Below, piece after piece: positions 25,811 to 40,100 of a DNA stretch of 64,000 nucleotides. The position numbers and the translations under genes are program-made. The DNA lies in NCBI GenBank assembly GCA_012064415.1, contig SSNU01000310.1, positions 186,001 to 250,000 on the forward strand. The letters run 5' to 3'. The notes under the pieces were generated by a model, which did no database searches, had not been told where the DNA came from, and saw only the letters and a program-made list of their open reading frames with translations. The DNA comes from Gyrodactylus bullatarudis (lineage: Eukaryota > Platyhelminthes > Monogenea > Gyrodactylidea > Gyrodactylidae). Within the stretch, counting starts at the first letter, position 1; each line of letters opens with the position of its first letter.

Positions 25811-26743
25811 TTTTGCTAGGATTTTGAGCACCTAAAAAGAAGATGGAAGAGACAAATAAATGCAATTGATATAAACAAACAAAGAGGATTTTCTTTTATG
25901 TTTGATTAATGATTGTTTTAATTTTCATAAATGACGAGTGTGATTTACAAGATGTGAAAAATTCTTGTCATAGACAAATTTTCAATTGATATTAGTGCCC
26001 CTAGAAATTCAGTACTTATGATTCAAAAGTTGTAAATAGATAATTACCATAAATGTGGCTCAAATTCTAATATTAATTTTGCAGTGTACTCTCTTATGTT
26101 ATTATTTTTATTTATTATTCATGAAATCTTATTATACCTGATTCAGTTATCCGACTGAAACGATAATAATAGTTAGTGACTAAGTATTTTCTTGATAAAT
26201 TAAAGTAGGAAAAAATGTTCGAATGAATTTAAATAACGCAGTGTTCAGAAAAAGTAGTTGATCAATTTATGATTTGCAAGGAATCATCTTTTCTTCATAA
26301 ATATCTAAAAGATTCTACATAGTGATTTAATGTTGTCTTTTGGTAGTGTATTAAGGCCAATCTTGAATCTGCAGGTCAGTGGAAAGAGGTTTGGGAGAAG
26401 AATTGCATGCCATTCAAATTGAATGATTCAATCTTGAATTAAGATTTAGTATATGAATCATATCAGTAATAATTTATAAAATTAATTAATTTAGATGTTA
26501 AATAATTTGAAGTAAGCATAGACTGCAGTTTTAGCAGTAGTTTAGTCAAAAAAATACAGTTGGAAAATTATCACTCTTGGATACTACACTGTAGTAAGCG
26601 ACTGTACGAACCGTACTGAATATGATTATTTATGAATTTGACACAATTTTTTGTTTAACTTCATACCTTTTCAACCTTATTTCAGGTACACTTAAACAAG
26701 CTTTATAAGATAATTCAAATTTTTTTAAAATAAACATCTCTAC
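25811..26743. promoter_or_regulatory. divergent promoter region, hnRNP (-) and CoREST (+)
   Basis: The 933 bp between two head-to-head start codons must hold both 5' ends. It is AT-rich. I recognise no TATA box or other defined element with confidence. A TTTTAG just upstream of the hnRNP ATG (about 25833) suggests a 5'UTR intron or trans-splice acceptor for that gene. Confidence 0.45.
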
Positions 26744-28417
26744 ATGTCTACTCCATCAACCAAGACCCCAAATTATGGTGCAAGTAAAATAGAAAAAGTT
26801 ATCAAGACAGAGCAAGGTTTGTTGCATTATTATATTTCATTTAGCCAAGCTTCCAAGAATAGGTGACGACTATCAAGCTTCAATTCCAGATTTTGACTTA
26901 AATTGTTCGTCTGAAGCCATAGAACAATTTGTATGGGATCCTTGTTCATTAAAAGAATCGGAAAAGTTTGAAAAATATCTTCTTTACACAAAAAAGCAAT
27001 GGTAAATCCTTTTAAACTTTACATTATAGTATTCCTTATGATTCTGCTCTCACATTCCTTCACTGGCACAATTATGATTTTGACAGAGCCACTCTAGATT
27101 TACCAAATTATTATCATTTGAATAATAGATGGAATAAAACTGAGATAAAAAGATTTCTCAAACTTCTCGATTCTAAAGCCAGCAAAGATTTCTCAAATTT
27201 TACAAAGAAGGTAAATATTTCTTATTATTTTTCTTGTAGTTTCCTAAACATTCTATCGGAGAACTCATTTCCTTCTACTATTTGACTGTTTCCTGTCTTC
27301 GATCCTCTCGGATTGGCAGAAGATATGAAACACTATGGAGAAATTCATGTAATAAAGCAGAGCGCTTAAATTTATTGAACAAGCCTTACGATATTCGTCA
27401 AAGACCAAATATTATTGGCATGAGTCCATTTGCTAGTATTCCAACTTCATTCTTACCAATTAATAGTTTTGGTACGACAAATGATGTTCTCGAGAGTGAT
27501 TTAGAGATGCATATTAGTAATATTCTGGGAGTTAAAGAAGCTAAAAGACTTTTACATCGTCTGATGCTTGATCGACCTTTTCCTGTCGAAGAACTGATTG
27601 AATCTAAACGTAAAGATGAAATTTTAGATAATCCGGCATCAGGATCAAATTCCGAATATTGTAGTCAAATTGAAACTGAATCAACATCTCAAAAGAATTC
27701 TAATGAACATAGTCTTCCAGCTGGTATTTTCTATGACCATGAAGAGTTTTTAACATTTTTATCAGACCCTAACTCTATAACTGATGAAAGATCGTCTCCA
27801 GATAACCTCAAACTTATGGATAAGGCTATTGAACAGAAAAAAAAGGTAATTTGATCGGAAATTATTTATTAATATTAATAAAATTGAATTCTTTCTAGGA
27901 AATAGACCAAGAAAGTTTAAGTATACTTGAGAGTATGAAAAAGTATGAACCCTCGAATGGTTTCCCCAAGATATCATACCGTTGGACAAAGAGAGAATTG
28001 GCCCTGACTCTAACCGCCATCTCGCATTTGGGGCCTGATTTTGAAAAGATTTCAAAAATAGTTGGAACTAAATCTGAGGCCTTCATAAGAAATTTTTACA
28101 ATAGTTTTAATGACAAATATGATTTTGAATCCTTGCACAAGTGAGTTGAAGGGGATAGTCGTTAAAATCTTTCTAAAATCCTTTTCTCTAGAGATCATTC
28201 AACAGAAAAATCAAAAGATCTTGTAACGTTAGATAATAGTGACAGTAGAATCGATTTCACTCTGCATAATGATCCATCTATCAGACCAAGAAGAAGCGTA
28301 AGACCTAGTCTGAAGAAGCGTCTATTTGATACTGAGTCAGAAGAAAAGACTCCTGAAGTATTAAAGCCAATAATCAGTATTACTAAGAAAGTCAAAAACC
28401 GTTCTTCAAAATCTTGA
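26744..28417 (+). CDS. RCOR: CoREST (REST corepressor), ELM2-SANT-SANT
   Basis: Scaffold that holds the LSD1 demethylase and HDAC1/2 on nucleosomes for repression. Exons: 26744-26816, 26845-27001, 27030-27210, 27240-27845, 27899-28140, 28192-28417; introns 28, 28, 29, 53 and 51 nt; 494 aa, close to human RCOR1 (about 485). The ELM2 domain opens with PRIGDDYQASIPDFDL and has FLHWHNYDFDRATLDLPNY, matching the family's 'FWHKHNIEKSLADLPNF'. SANT1 starts at RWNKTEIKRFLKLL (about 108-155) and has the FPKHSIGELISFYY block. SANT2 lies at about 362-420 (RWTKRELALTLTAIS, ending FIRNFYNSFNDKYD). The linker between them, which binds LSD1 in known proteins, is long and partly acidic. AATAAA is at 28533. 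Confidence 0.92.
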
Positions 28418-29462
28418 ATGAAATATTTTAAGTATTTATTGTATTTTAAATGACATAAACGTATGAAATTTGAATGAAATTATTATTTTTATTACCTGCA
28501 AATCATACACCTACTTTTAAGTAGACTTTTGAAATAAAATATTTAAAATATATTTCGTGAAAATTATTTTTTTTGGAATAGAAATGTATAGCTAGTTGAT
28601 ATGAATATTCGATATTTTCTCCGGACTGTTGTTGATATTCAAAAAAATTCAATCTGACCAAAATAAGGCCAATTTTTGGAATTCAAAAATGCACCAAATT
28701 TCCACTTTTTCAACTTTTGAACCCAAAATTTTTATCGATTTCGATAATTCGAAGCTGTTAAGGGATGATATTTGGGATCAACATTGGACAAAGAATTCAA
28801 ACTTGGTTCATTCTAATTTAGAATTCAAAATTTATCCTCAGGTATAATTCTCTGGAGAGATGCACAGGCGGATTTGATGGTTGTGTAGGGGATGGAATCT
28901 AACGATTTCCATGATAAATTTTTCCTATTGATTACTCCATTGTTTTATGACCATTAGTGCTACTGTTAGATTACTATAATAATTCTGATTTAAAAGATAT
29001 TGATTTCATTAAAATTTCTATTTCATACATATGGGGTAAACTGAAGTTGTTTTGATCATTATCCAATGGATAAAATACATCATTTATTATTTTATATCCT
29101 TGATTATGATTCGATCGAACACTGTTAGGGTAACAGTCTTGTCTTATTTTTTTGAGAATAATAATTATAAATGATTTTTTACTTTTTAAATATAAAATTT
29201 GAGGTCACCGATTTTTAATTAGTAAGAAGTAAAGCGACAAAATTGATGGAGAATTATGATTAACATATTTGTATTGAATAGATATCACATATTTGTATTC
29301 ATTCTATGTACAATTGTTTATAAAATGCACTAGCCAATAGAAATCTCTGACCAATTAGGCTACAGTATATTCAGCACTATCCTTGATATTCGTTTTTTGT
29401 CTGTGATATTTTTCAATTTGATTATTTTTATTTCCTCAATATTCTTGTCCTGATTCCCCCGA
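28418..29462. other. intergenic region, one small open frame
   Basis: It contains the CoREST poly(A) signal and a 52-codon plus-strand frame with ATG at 28689 and stop at 28847. That frame reads like protein but has no homolog I know, and its GGTATAAT donor does not match the phase of the next gene's exon. I do not call it a gene. Confidence 0.4.
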
Positions 29463-32400
29463 ATGAATGAAACTGGCTCTAAAAGTGAGTCATTATAAAA
29501 TTATAATCTAAACTAAAGTTACATTTCAAATTTTTCTCTCAAAGAATTTGAAGAGGACTTGAGCGATCATGATTCACGGTATCTACTCACGAGGTCATTA
29601 TCAGAAAACTTTTCTTTTACAAATTCAACAATAATACATGATGGAGATAGCGAGAACGAGTACTCTGAGAGTGAACTATCAATTGAAACAAGAGCCACTA
29701 AAAAATGTATTTTAGCAAGCAATTTAGTTGTTTCTGAGAGTAAACTTGGCGATTTGGAAAAGTTAAATTCATCCGATATTTCCTGTGTCATGCCAGAATT
29801 AGTGAATCTATACACCTCCAGTAACGAAAGATTGGTTAGAAAATTGAATGATGCAAAGTTGGTTCGAAAGTCTTCATTTGAAATGATTTACCTGCCAAAG
29901 ACAACTAGTGAGAATTTCTACTATACCCTTGATGAAGAGGCACCTAATAAGTTGGTTGTGGAACAAGAAGCAAAATTTTGTAATCTTCAAGTAAATAAAG
30001 GACGGGTTTTATCTGAGAAGGAAAACCGTTTGCCTAGTCCAAAGACTCTTTTGAAATATCTAGGACGGCCAAAGCATAATAGTGACGACTCCTTGACATC
30101 CCTTGAAGCTAGCCAGAAAATTGAATCACCCAATTATCAAAAGGAAATTACAACTAAAAGTGATCCTCCAAAGTTACCACCGAGAAAAAGTCCTGAAGAT
30201 GGAGCCCTGAGTAAGGCAAGTAGGATTTACGATAACTGGGTGAATCAACAAAAGAGAAATTGGAAACAAAAAGTTCTTGACAATGATATGGAGCAGACAA
30301 AAGAATGGAATAAAAAATTTAACTACATCAAGAAATGGTCTAGCCAGGCAACGAATAGTACTCTGAATAACATGCAGATTAGACCAGATTCTCAATCCAG
30401 AGTGAGTTTCTTGTTAGAGTTATCCTTTCCCTTGACCCTCTAAAACCCTCGTTATAAGATGTTAATTGTTTAGATTATTATTGACGAGAAAATTTCCCGT
30501 ATCAATTCTAAAGAGTCCTACTTCACTTGTCATTACAGTAGAAATTAAACTACCTTTTTTATCATGCACAAATGCAAAAATTACTTCAGTAATACAGTAT
30601 AAAAAGAAAATAGAATCTCAATAATACTAAAATACAGTGTGTGTATGTCTGTATATAGAGAACAATAATTCAAGTCAAGTACAAAACACAGGTAATGGAT
30701 TGCATAATTTTGCAGTACTTTAATAGAAACTCTTTCTCTCTCTCTCTCTCTCTTTAACGTGTACAATAACTATTATTTTATTATTGTTGCTATACATATA
30801 GATTTGAAAAAATGTACAATTTTGTATTACAATTAGAAATTTGAAAAATATCATTCAAATCATATCCAATATTGAATAATGAATACACAAGATACAGCTG
30901 AATTAACGTATTAATAAGTACATTATTACAGCATAAAAAATATGGGGTAGTAGTCTCCATCTTGGTGAAAGAATAAAGAGAGATTGAAAGATGCTATTGG
31001 TATTGTTATTATTCCTATAGAGCATCCAACATGTATTGCACAACTATACTCCGAGCACCATCAATTTGAACCCAGTGTTATTGTAAGCTCTTTGGATGAA
31101 ATTTTTTCTGCACTTCATTCCAATGGACAAATAGACTGAATCTGCGATGCACGCACACATAGACACCAACCATACCATAGTGTCTAACACTATACACTAT
31201 TTTGTATTCATTTATATGTATGTACTGTAAGAGTTTAGCCTGAAAATATTTAAAATTTGTCTTATTTTCCAAACATAATGCACAAATAATGATCATCATT
31301 AACTGATTTCATTATTAGATTTCTCTCCTTTTCCCTATCTGTCTCTCTGTGTGCATAAATAAATTCTTTAAACAAATTGAATGCTGTGTTATTTAGTTTT
31401 TTTCAACACAAGTCTTATAAGCGAAGTATACAGCATATTTTTAGGCTATTGCAACTGCTGCTTCTTCTTTTCCTTCAATATATTCCACAACGATCCAACT
31501 GTTTTTCAATCGATAAAAATTCACAAGATCCTTTTCTAACCTTGATCTTATTTGCAGCCGTGTATAGTTAATGATTTTCCAGAAAATCTGATGAAAATTT
31601 AATTCTGTGTCAGTTTTAGCCTTGAAAATAAATCGATTTCTTAGTTTTTTTTTGAAAATGTATTGATAACATATATATATTAAAATTTTATGAAAAAATG
31701 AATAGCTACATTGAATTCCTTATAAAATTCTGAGCAAGATATGTGAAATTCATCGTGGTATTTTTTTTCGATTTGCCGACCAGTATATTTGATAGCCAAC
31801 CTTTTTTGAACCCTCTTCCAGTCGTTTTGGTACTGATTCAAGGAAGGAGGCTTTGAAAAAAGTTTCGTTTTGTTTCATTTAAATATACTTCAAGTTTTAT
31901 AAATCATAGTTTTCTCAATCGAACAAAATTTTAGGTATAGTTAATGTTTGAGAAATGAGTTTTTCATATACACTGTAAAAAAAAGCTATGCTCACTAGGG
32001 TGAAATATATTTTTTTCCGACTTGACTGGTATAATAGAATAATTATTCCTTACACAATTATAATATTATAAAATGAATATCATTCCACATAACCCATCTT
32101 TCCTATATTCCATGGACACAATAGAATAGATGAATTTCATCATGATGCTCCAATTCATAATAAGATGACTTTTTTGATCCAAAACTCACTTAATGAAAAT
32201 ATAAATTGGTTGGCAATTTGAAAATTTTCAGTCTTATTGGGCTGGAGAAGCATCTCCGACACAGAATAGTGCATAGAATTCATGTATTTCTATGAGAAAA
32301 GTCGGTACGAAAATCAGGTTAAAAATTTATTCCTGCCCTAATGCTCGTTCTCCTTCATAAATTACTACTATTTCATTAGGAAAATAAGAATGCTTTGAAT

Positions 32401-33493
32401 GCACAATCTCAACGACTCTGTCATCAAGAGGCATTGCATACAGCTCCCTCCTACAGGCCAAAGATTCATCCAAGGAGACAAAAACTATTGAACAATAATA
32501 ATAGCACTATTCCAACTAACAACTTTTACACTCCTCAAATCAACCGAAAGTATGTTCCTTCAAGTTTTTTATGGCTATCTCTTATTGTAGAAAATGTCAT
32601 CTTTGTAACTTTTTATAATGACATTTACTACAAATTATAGACATTTCTAACATACACAATGTGTTTTACAAATAGGTCCCAAATGAGTGTAGAGAAGAAG
32701 CCAAATTTTGTTCTACCGGCGAGACATGAAATCAAACAAGATCCCTTTTCGCATCAGAATAAATCCCATTGGACAGTCATCTCTAGAGGCAATAATCCCA
32801 ATTATGATAGGATTCCAACCATTCCTTATGATAGCTACAACCAGACAAGGCAGACACTAGCATCATCAAAATTGTCTCGTAGGTTAATCCTAGTTTCTTT
32901 ATCACACGATATATATGAATAATAGGATAAGCAAATGTGGTTGTTTTACTAAAATAAATTGTAGGTATCATAAAAAGATAATTTAAAGTTGCACATAAAA
33001 AGATCAATCAGAAATATTCCTTGTCAATTATAACAAAATGCTTTATTATTTTTCATTTGAGATCAAAGAGATGAGAGTGATGTATGGTTGTCAGATAGCC
33101 AACTCAGACAAAAATCAAATCCACCTCTATTTGAACGGTTAGCTAAAAACTCATTATAAGCATGTTGCATGACAAATTAATTGTCCATAATTTTTTGTGT
33201 TCTCGTTGTGAGACCATTAAATTAATTTTTTCAATTTTCTTAATAGTGCCAGTATTAAAACTTCGATATTAATTCCATGTTTACGTATTTCAAGTAATGA
33301 AGCGATGAAAAAATACAATGCTCCGCCATTACCTGATCGAAATTCCAGGAAAAATCTCTCTGTTAGATCTATAAATTCAGCAAACATTTCAGTTAAATTT
33401 CACCCGCGATCTTTCATTTCCCGATCAATTTCGCCAACTTCCAGGAATTTAACATTTAAGAATAATGATAATTTATGTGAAAGATTTTCTTAA
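29463..33493 (+). CDS. uncharacterised 524-aa protein with proline-rich SH3-ligand motifs
   Basis: I do not recognise this gene. Exons: 29463-29484, 29545-30401, 32380-32549, 32676-32878, 33062-33137, 33247-33493; all phases match and the total is 525 codons including stop. The ATG at 29463 was chosen because it gives a 7-codon first exon that joins exon 2 in phase across a 60-nt intron. The protein is polar and probably disordered. The first 100 residues are acidic and serine-rich. At about 220 there is PPKLPPRKSP, then a W/K-rich helix (DNWVNQQKRNWKQKVLD), and near the end NAPPLPDRNS. Both PxLP-type motifs could bind SH3 domains, so a cytosolic adaptor is possible but is inference only. AATAAA is at 33507. 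Intron 2 is 1,978 bp; the others are 60-183 nt. Confidence 0.65.
30402..32379 (+). other. intron 2 of the uncharacterised gene
   Basis: Holds a CT microsatellite (30731-30756) and otherwise AT-rich sequence. No second gene or mobile element is evident. Confidence 0.5.
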
Positions 33494-34120
33494 GTTCTTA
33501 GATGATTAATAAATGCCTATTTTATTTATGATCTTGCCAAAATTTATAAATTAATTGGCGTCATATAAATACATAATTAAGAAGAAAACTTGTAATGAGA
33601 GTCTCATTATGAGACTCAACCATCGAAATCAGCTTTAATCAACATAAAACTGATTTTGAATCAACAAAGGAAAAAGAGTTTCTCTACCAAGAAGAAAAAT
33701 AAATCAAATACAGATTTGATTTGTTTTAATCGACAAAGACCTATTTCTAGTAGTTCAGAATAATTTTTTGTGATCGCATACCTACTTTATAGTAATGATA
33801 ATAATTTAGTTTGAAATATCTAGGAACTCAAGAGTCGAGAGAAAAGAGAGTTAATTTTACAACCCATAAAATACTGTATTACACTTGAGTTTAGTGACCA
33901 AACTTGCTAAAAAATGTACGTGAGCTAAACGGGTCAATAAAAACTCTTTGATTCAATCAATTGTCAATCAAATTTTGATTAAAAACATTATATTCTCAAT
34001 AGTTGAAACAAAATAAACCACAAATAATTGTTTTTTTGTTTTAATATGAGAATTTATGGTGGGAAGATGGTTGTTTACTTTATATAGATAACTCACTAGA
34101 CAATGAAAATATAGTTTCTC
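33494..34120. other. intergenic region before the PP6 subunit gene
   Basis: Contains the poly(A) signal of the upstream gene (33507) and the promoter of the next one. I see nothing else that I can name. Confidence 0.45.
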
Positions 34121-37100
34121 ATGAATTCTAAAACCGATGAATATGATTCTATGAATCATGAAATGAATTCTGACAGTCTCAAACTCGGTGATAACGATGA
34201 TATTCGTGATGTAATTGATCAAAATGATATATTATCTGAATGCAGATTCCATAATCCTGTTGTTATCGAGTTGTAAGAGTTTTAATTCTAGTTTTTAGTT
34301 TTACTAAGCCTCAAACAATTCTTAAAGTTATTGATCTTATCATAAACGCTCCTGTTGTGACATTACCAATTAAATTACAATACAAATATGCCCATTTTGC
34401 TACAGAATTATTTCTCTTGCAATGTGAGCCTATACTACGTGCCTTCATCGATGACAGAATAAACTTGGAAATCATCTACAATTTTCTCCAGAGTAAAGCA
34501 AACATTTCCTTCATTACAATTGGACAAATTAGATCGATATTTTGTAATATCGCTCAATTTAATAGAGATTTTTTTATAAATTTCATAAAGGAAAAAAATG
34601 ATTTTATCAATGTTATTATTAGCCATCTTGACAAGATTTCCACGATTGATCTGGTTTTCGATCTCATCAAAGTTTACGAGGGTCAATTAGATTGCTACGA
34701 AAATGAATTTTTATCTTTCATTATTAACAAGAATATCATACTACAAACTTTAAACTATTATTCAGAATCAGAAAATGAAGATGTCCGATTTATTTGCATA
34801 CAGTTTCTTTCTGGATTGTTATTATTTTCAAGAATTAGTCTTACTCATATCACCTACTCCAATTTAAGCTTAACCAAGTTTCGGATTGATTTGAATCGAT
34901 GCATCTCTGATCTTGAAAGGTAAATGAAAATAATTCATGATTTTTCTTTTCAGTGATTGGTTTATAAATTCTATCCTCGAAGTGGGTTTCAAGGAAAACT
35001 ATGACGATTATCATCTCGTGCCAGCTCTATTTTTTATCAGAACTTTATTGGATTCCACAATAAAGTTAGTTGAAACCATTTTACATTTACTTAGTGTTGA
35101 GTCGGGCTTACAAATACCCCTTCTCATAAAGGAAACATCAATAGATGATATTCTTTTCAATACAGGCAATGACGGAGATACAATGAAAAGTAAATAAAAA
35201 TAGTTTTTAATAATATCCTCTATTCATATTAGATAAAAACTTGATTGATAATGTCCTCTCATGTCTCAGTCCGTATATTGATAAAATATGTGAAAGAATT
35301 CTACCCATCGAAACAAAGATAGATCTCACCCATTATGGAATAGAAAGGCTATTTTTTCTAAGGAATTTAACATTTTTCCTCCACCAAGGTTTATCAAGTT
35401 ATCTAAGGAGAAAAAGTCAAATCTCTAATGAGTGTTCACTTCGTCGAAATAGCTTTTCAAATACTACCACAGACTTGGATTCCCAGTGTGTTTCCATCAA
35501 ACAGCTGCTTTATAGGTTGATAGAATTCAGATTTCTGCCGAGAATAATAGTATGAATATTTATTAAAGATTAATTTATTCTCTCTGCCCTTCTTCATATA
35601 GGAACAAATGTTTCAATATCCTTGGAATAGTTTTCTGCATGCCTCTGTGGAGAATCTAATAGAAATCATTGTCGATATCTCATCGAGTATATTGGATCAA
35701 TCCAAGACTGACATCAATTTTAATGATAAAACCTATTTGAATGTGGAAGAGAATAATAATTCTCGAAAGAGAAACGATAATTTGGATGTATACCTGGGAA
35801 GATTATTAAAACAAGTGCATTCGAATTTTCATAATTCATTCACATTTTCAGATTCTTGTTGACGGAAATCTATTGAAGAGAATCGTGGAAGAGTGGGACA
35901 AAAACAAAACGATAGTGTTTGTTCTTATTTCTTATTAATTTCTAATATCTATTTAGCTCGCAAGGTGGACAAAATGCTGGCTACACAGGTAATCTTAGGA
36001 ATCTATGCAATCTCTTACAGACAAATATTGTCCAGAGGTATTTCAATAAAACTCAAACAAATAATGCCAACCCAATGTATAATGGAGAACGGGAGAAGGA
36101 TTTCACTTCAGATCCATTTCTTACCATAATTCATAGTATGTTTTAGAATGAAAAACAGAAAATTTATTCATCTATTACTTTCTAATATTGTGTTTTTGGC
36201 TCCTTGGACAATAAGGCCATCTTCATCAATTGCCTATACTATTCATTTTACTTCTTGGAGGTTCTTAGGTCACTTTGAGCCATGTTCTCCAATGACTAAC
36301 AACTGGCGCTGAAAGCTGACCAATTTGTCGAACGAAATTTTCTTACAAAGAGCTTTCACCGAGGCGATCAACTCATTTACTCATCTTTAACTTTCATTAA
36401 AATGTTGTGTAATAGATGGCACAGACAGGTCACGTGGAAAAGGTTTGGGTATGAGAGTTTCAAGGCTGATGTTAGAAGGAGGTTGAACTTTGATTAAGAT
36501 GAGAGCATCCCGTATAATTTGAACATGAACGGCAGAACACATTGAACGATCCAGTCTCATAGATTTGGCCAAATATGAAACGCTGGGGTTACTAAGTATT
36601 CCTATCAGGCAATTAACATATTTGTTACCATTTATATCCACTTCGTAGACGATCAAAAATACATTTTGATTCTGACATTATTGAATTAACTTTTGGAGTT
36701 TATTTTGATATTCTCCTTCGACAATTTCACGATAGCTTTCGTGGGACTTTAGAGTGAAGTTAAAGGACTTTTGGAAGAAGTTTCTAAAATCAGGGCTATT
36801 TAACTTCCATAATGGTGTGTCCATCTTAAGAAATAATTCCAATAACGAGAGATGCGTCGTGGAAGGCTGATCAATGAATTTTGGTTGGCTGGATGTACTG
36901 GCTACTTGATGTTGCTGTATTGTAGTATTCCTTGTTGTTTGATACAATTTTTGAACAAATCTTGCAGTAAAGCTCATCGTTTGGGTTCACTTGGAATTCT
37001 GATGGATATTTTGTCAAGAATTGCATAGTCTTCATGCGTGGTGTAGCTCCTATCCTTGGCATTTTGAGAATGAATTGAATTGAATAAGGGTTTGCAAAAG

Positions 37101-40100
37101 CTACATTTGTAGACCAATGATTTGAGAGACCCAAGCTCCTGAAATCCCTTTTTTATTTTATAGGTATTAATAATCTGGATAGTATTCTCAAAGAGTGGAA
37201 TAATCTCTTTAATGGCGACATTTCTGCTGGCAATGAACTAATTTCTGTTAGTTATGTAAGTGATATGTTTAAACCTTATTTTAGCATATTTTGACTGAAT
37301 CTGAGCTGGCTAGTGATCAGGAGAATGAGATTCAGGACGAAGATGAAGATTTATACGGAAATTTCATTCAAAAGATCTACATTGATGAGGATGCTCAAAA
37401 GGTAGCTTCTTCTATCGTGCAATATGAAATGTCTTTTTAGGATTATGAAAATTATTGCTCTGAAATCTCAGAGAATAATTTTCCGAGAATTTTCGGAGTT
37501 TCAGAAGATGAATTTATTGTTGTCCACAATCGAACTGATTTTGAAATAGACTATCGATTGAAAAGAATCAATTTTAATAAACAAAAGAATGAAGAATTTG
37601 TAAGTGTTCTCTGCAAAATTTTCATCTCTATTATTTACTTTTTTTAATAAAATTTACATTCACTTTTAGAATAACTCAACATTTGAAGTTGCTTGCAATG
37701 AGATTATAAAGTATCAGCACAATGATGAAGAAATTCGCGATAAATCTGTCAAAATGGAATTTTCGGGCAACCAAAGTCTTGATGAATCTAGCGTTAAAGA
37801 TTCCAAGATGGGTAAGCTTATTTTTTAACGATGTTTGTTTTCAGATATGGAAATAAAATCTGAGAAAGAGAATCAGTCAGATCTAACAATTCACAAAGAT
37901 ATTTCTCAAAAGAAAAAGCGTAAAAAATCAATACCCATTAAAGTGCTTAAGGAAGTATGTTAATTATTAGAAAGTCTTCTTTTGAAATTTTATCAACTTT
38001 AAAAAGGTTTTTAATGCAACTGATCGCGAAAAGAGCAACTTTAAAGGTGAAAGTAACTCTTCAAAAACCTCCCACATCATCAAACAAAAGACTAAACCAA
38101 GTCTTTTAAAGTCTTCGCTGAAATTGGAGTTGGTGAAACCAGATGAGGATAAGTTAAAGTGCGCTTATTGAATTAAATTAATTATATTTCCTCTCTAAAC
38201 ATTTCGAGGGTAATTTATTTGCTTCATGTTAGAATCTTCATTCGATTATTACGAAATCAAGAAATATTAATATACTAAGCTTATGTAGTTGATTCAAGAG
38301 TTTATGGAATTTGAGAGGACAGTTTTACATGAGTAATGATCAAAAATATAAATTATATAATGAACTGCTAAAACATCCTTAAGTATGAATTAGCGGGAAT
38401 TGCTCTACTATTTCGTATTCATTGTGTAAGACTATGAATAGGTTTTTTCCTAAAATATATATATAACTCATACTTTTTCTTATCAATATTTTTTATTCTT
38501 GATTGTAGAAATGACTCTGACGAAGACAAATATCAAGAGTCGGAATATCATCAGGAAGAGATAAACAACAAGTATATAGAAAAGCAAAATCAATCAATAT
38601 CAAATGTAAATATTTTGAATAAAAATCGTCTATACACTACTCGCCTGAGTCATCAGATCAGTCAGAAGGATGGCGGTTCACAAGCACAATGGATTGCTGA
38701 CGCAAAGCTGGATATGAATCTGGATTCAGATAATACATTTACTAATGGACACCAAAGTAAAAATATTATTGATAAAATTATTTCTCCAACTCCTGAGAAA
38801 CAAGAGATTGATGAGTAAGTGAGCTTTTGTTATGGCTTAATGATTCCATTGAAAAAACTAACAGTGTAGAGTAGATAAGTAGGCTCCCTATGTAAACTTG
38901 ATCATACAATATTCATTTCATCATATCTCTATCTCTCTTTCTTTGACTTCTTCTGACTCGACATCACAATTGGAATAATAAAAAAGTCATAAACAAAAAT
39001 TCTTTATGTGACCAACCCCGTAAAAAAATTTTGTAATACTACTTCCAGTATCTGTCTCACCTCTCATTCGGACCCTCTTACTCTCGGTCCTATGTTCAAA
39101 CCTCCTCCCACACCGGGCACATTGAACACTCTTTCCCTGTTCTCTTATTTGTAAAATCATTAATTTCTATAACTCTGTATGTAAATAAAAATTTTTCAAG
39201 TGCAAAAAATCTTTGTCCTTGGTGTTGCACATCCAAAAAGATTCGCTTTTATTTAAATCACTTTCTTTGATTCATATCTCGCACACCGACCTTATATAGT
39301 TTAATAGATAAAGCGAAGGCATATTTTTGAATCTCAATATTTTCAACCTGTTTTTATTCCTTATTAGGTCCTCTCAAACAAATAGTCAATTGAAGGGTAA
39401 TTTTAATTCAAAAAAGTTTCTTAAAATAAACCAAGTGAGTAATGAGGAATGCAGAATATATAATATACAGTCTTATTTTTCGCTGATTTCAGATATGTGC
39501 TTTTGAAAAAACTACAATAGAGTTATCGATTTTTTCGGTTAAAACTGAAAACCTGACTTGCAGTTCTTTGCCTTCCAATAGAGAATAACATGAATGAGAT
39601 AGAATGACAAAAATGACATCATCTTGTTCAGGAACAAATTCTTAACAAAAGAGTTGAAGGAAAGTTTCCCTGTTATTGAAAGCCTAAAAATATTTTCGAA
39701 AATTATTCTTCTGTAAAATTTTTTTATTGACAAATCTATATTTTTACCTAAAAATCAGAACTAAGATGGCTATTGTAGTAATTCATCAATAAAAATAAAT
39801 CTACAACTGAATGTCGTAGTATTTTATTTCATTGATAAAATTTTATTCAATGAACATTTTTTTTATCATGAGTTATTCTTGTCTTGTTGATCAAGCTAAC
39901 TTTTGCATTTTGTGGGGACTATATGCAACTCACAAAAAAGCCTTAAGAATTTATTCCTGAACAAGATATCATTTTTGTCATTCTATCTCAGCCATGTTTT
40001 TCTCTATTGGAAGGCAAAGCACTGCAAGTTTTCACCGAATAAATCGATAACTCTATTGTAGAATTTTTTAAAAAGCACATCTGAAATCAGCGAAAAATTT

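Noticed and set aside
28689..28847. 52-codon frame as first exon of the uncharacterised gene
   Set aside because: Its donor is phase 0, but the natural acceptor at 29544 needs phase 1; the small exon at 29463-29484 fits instead.
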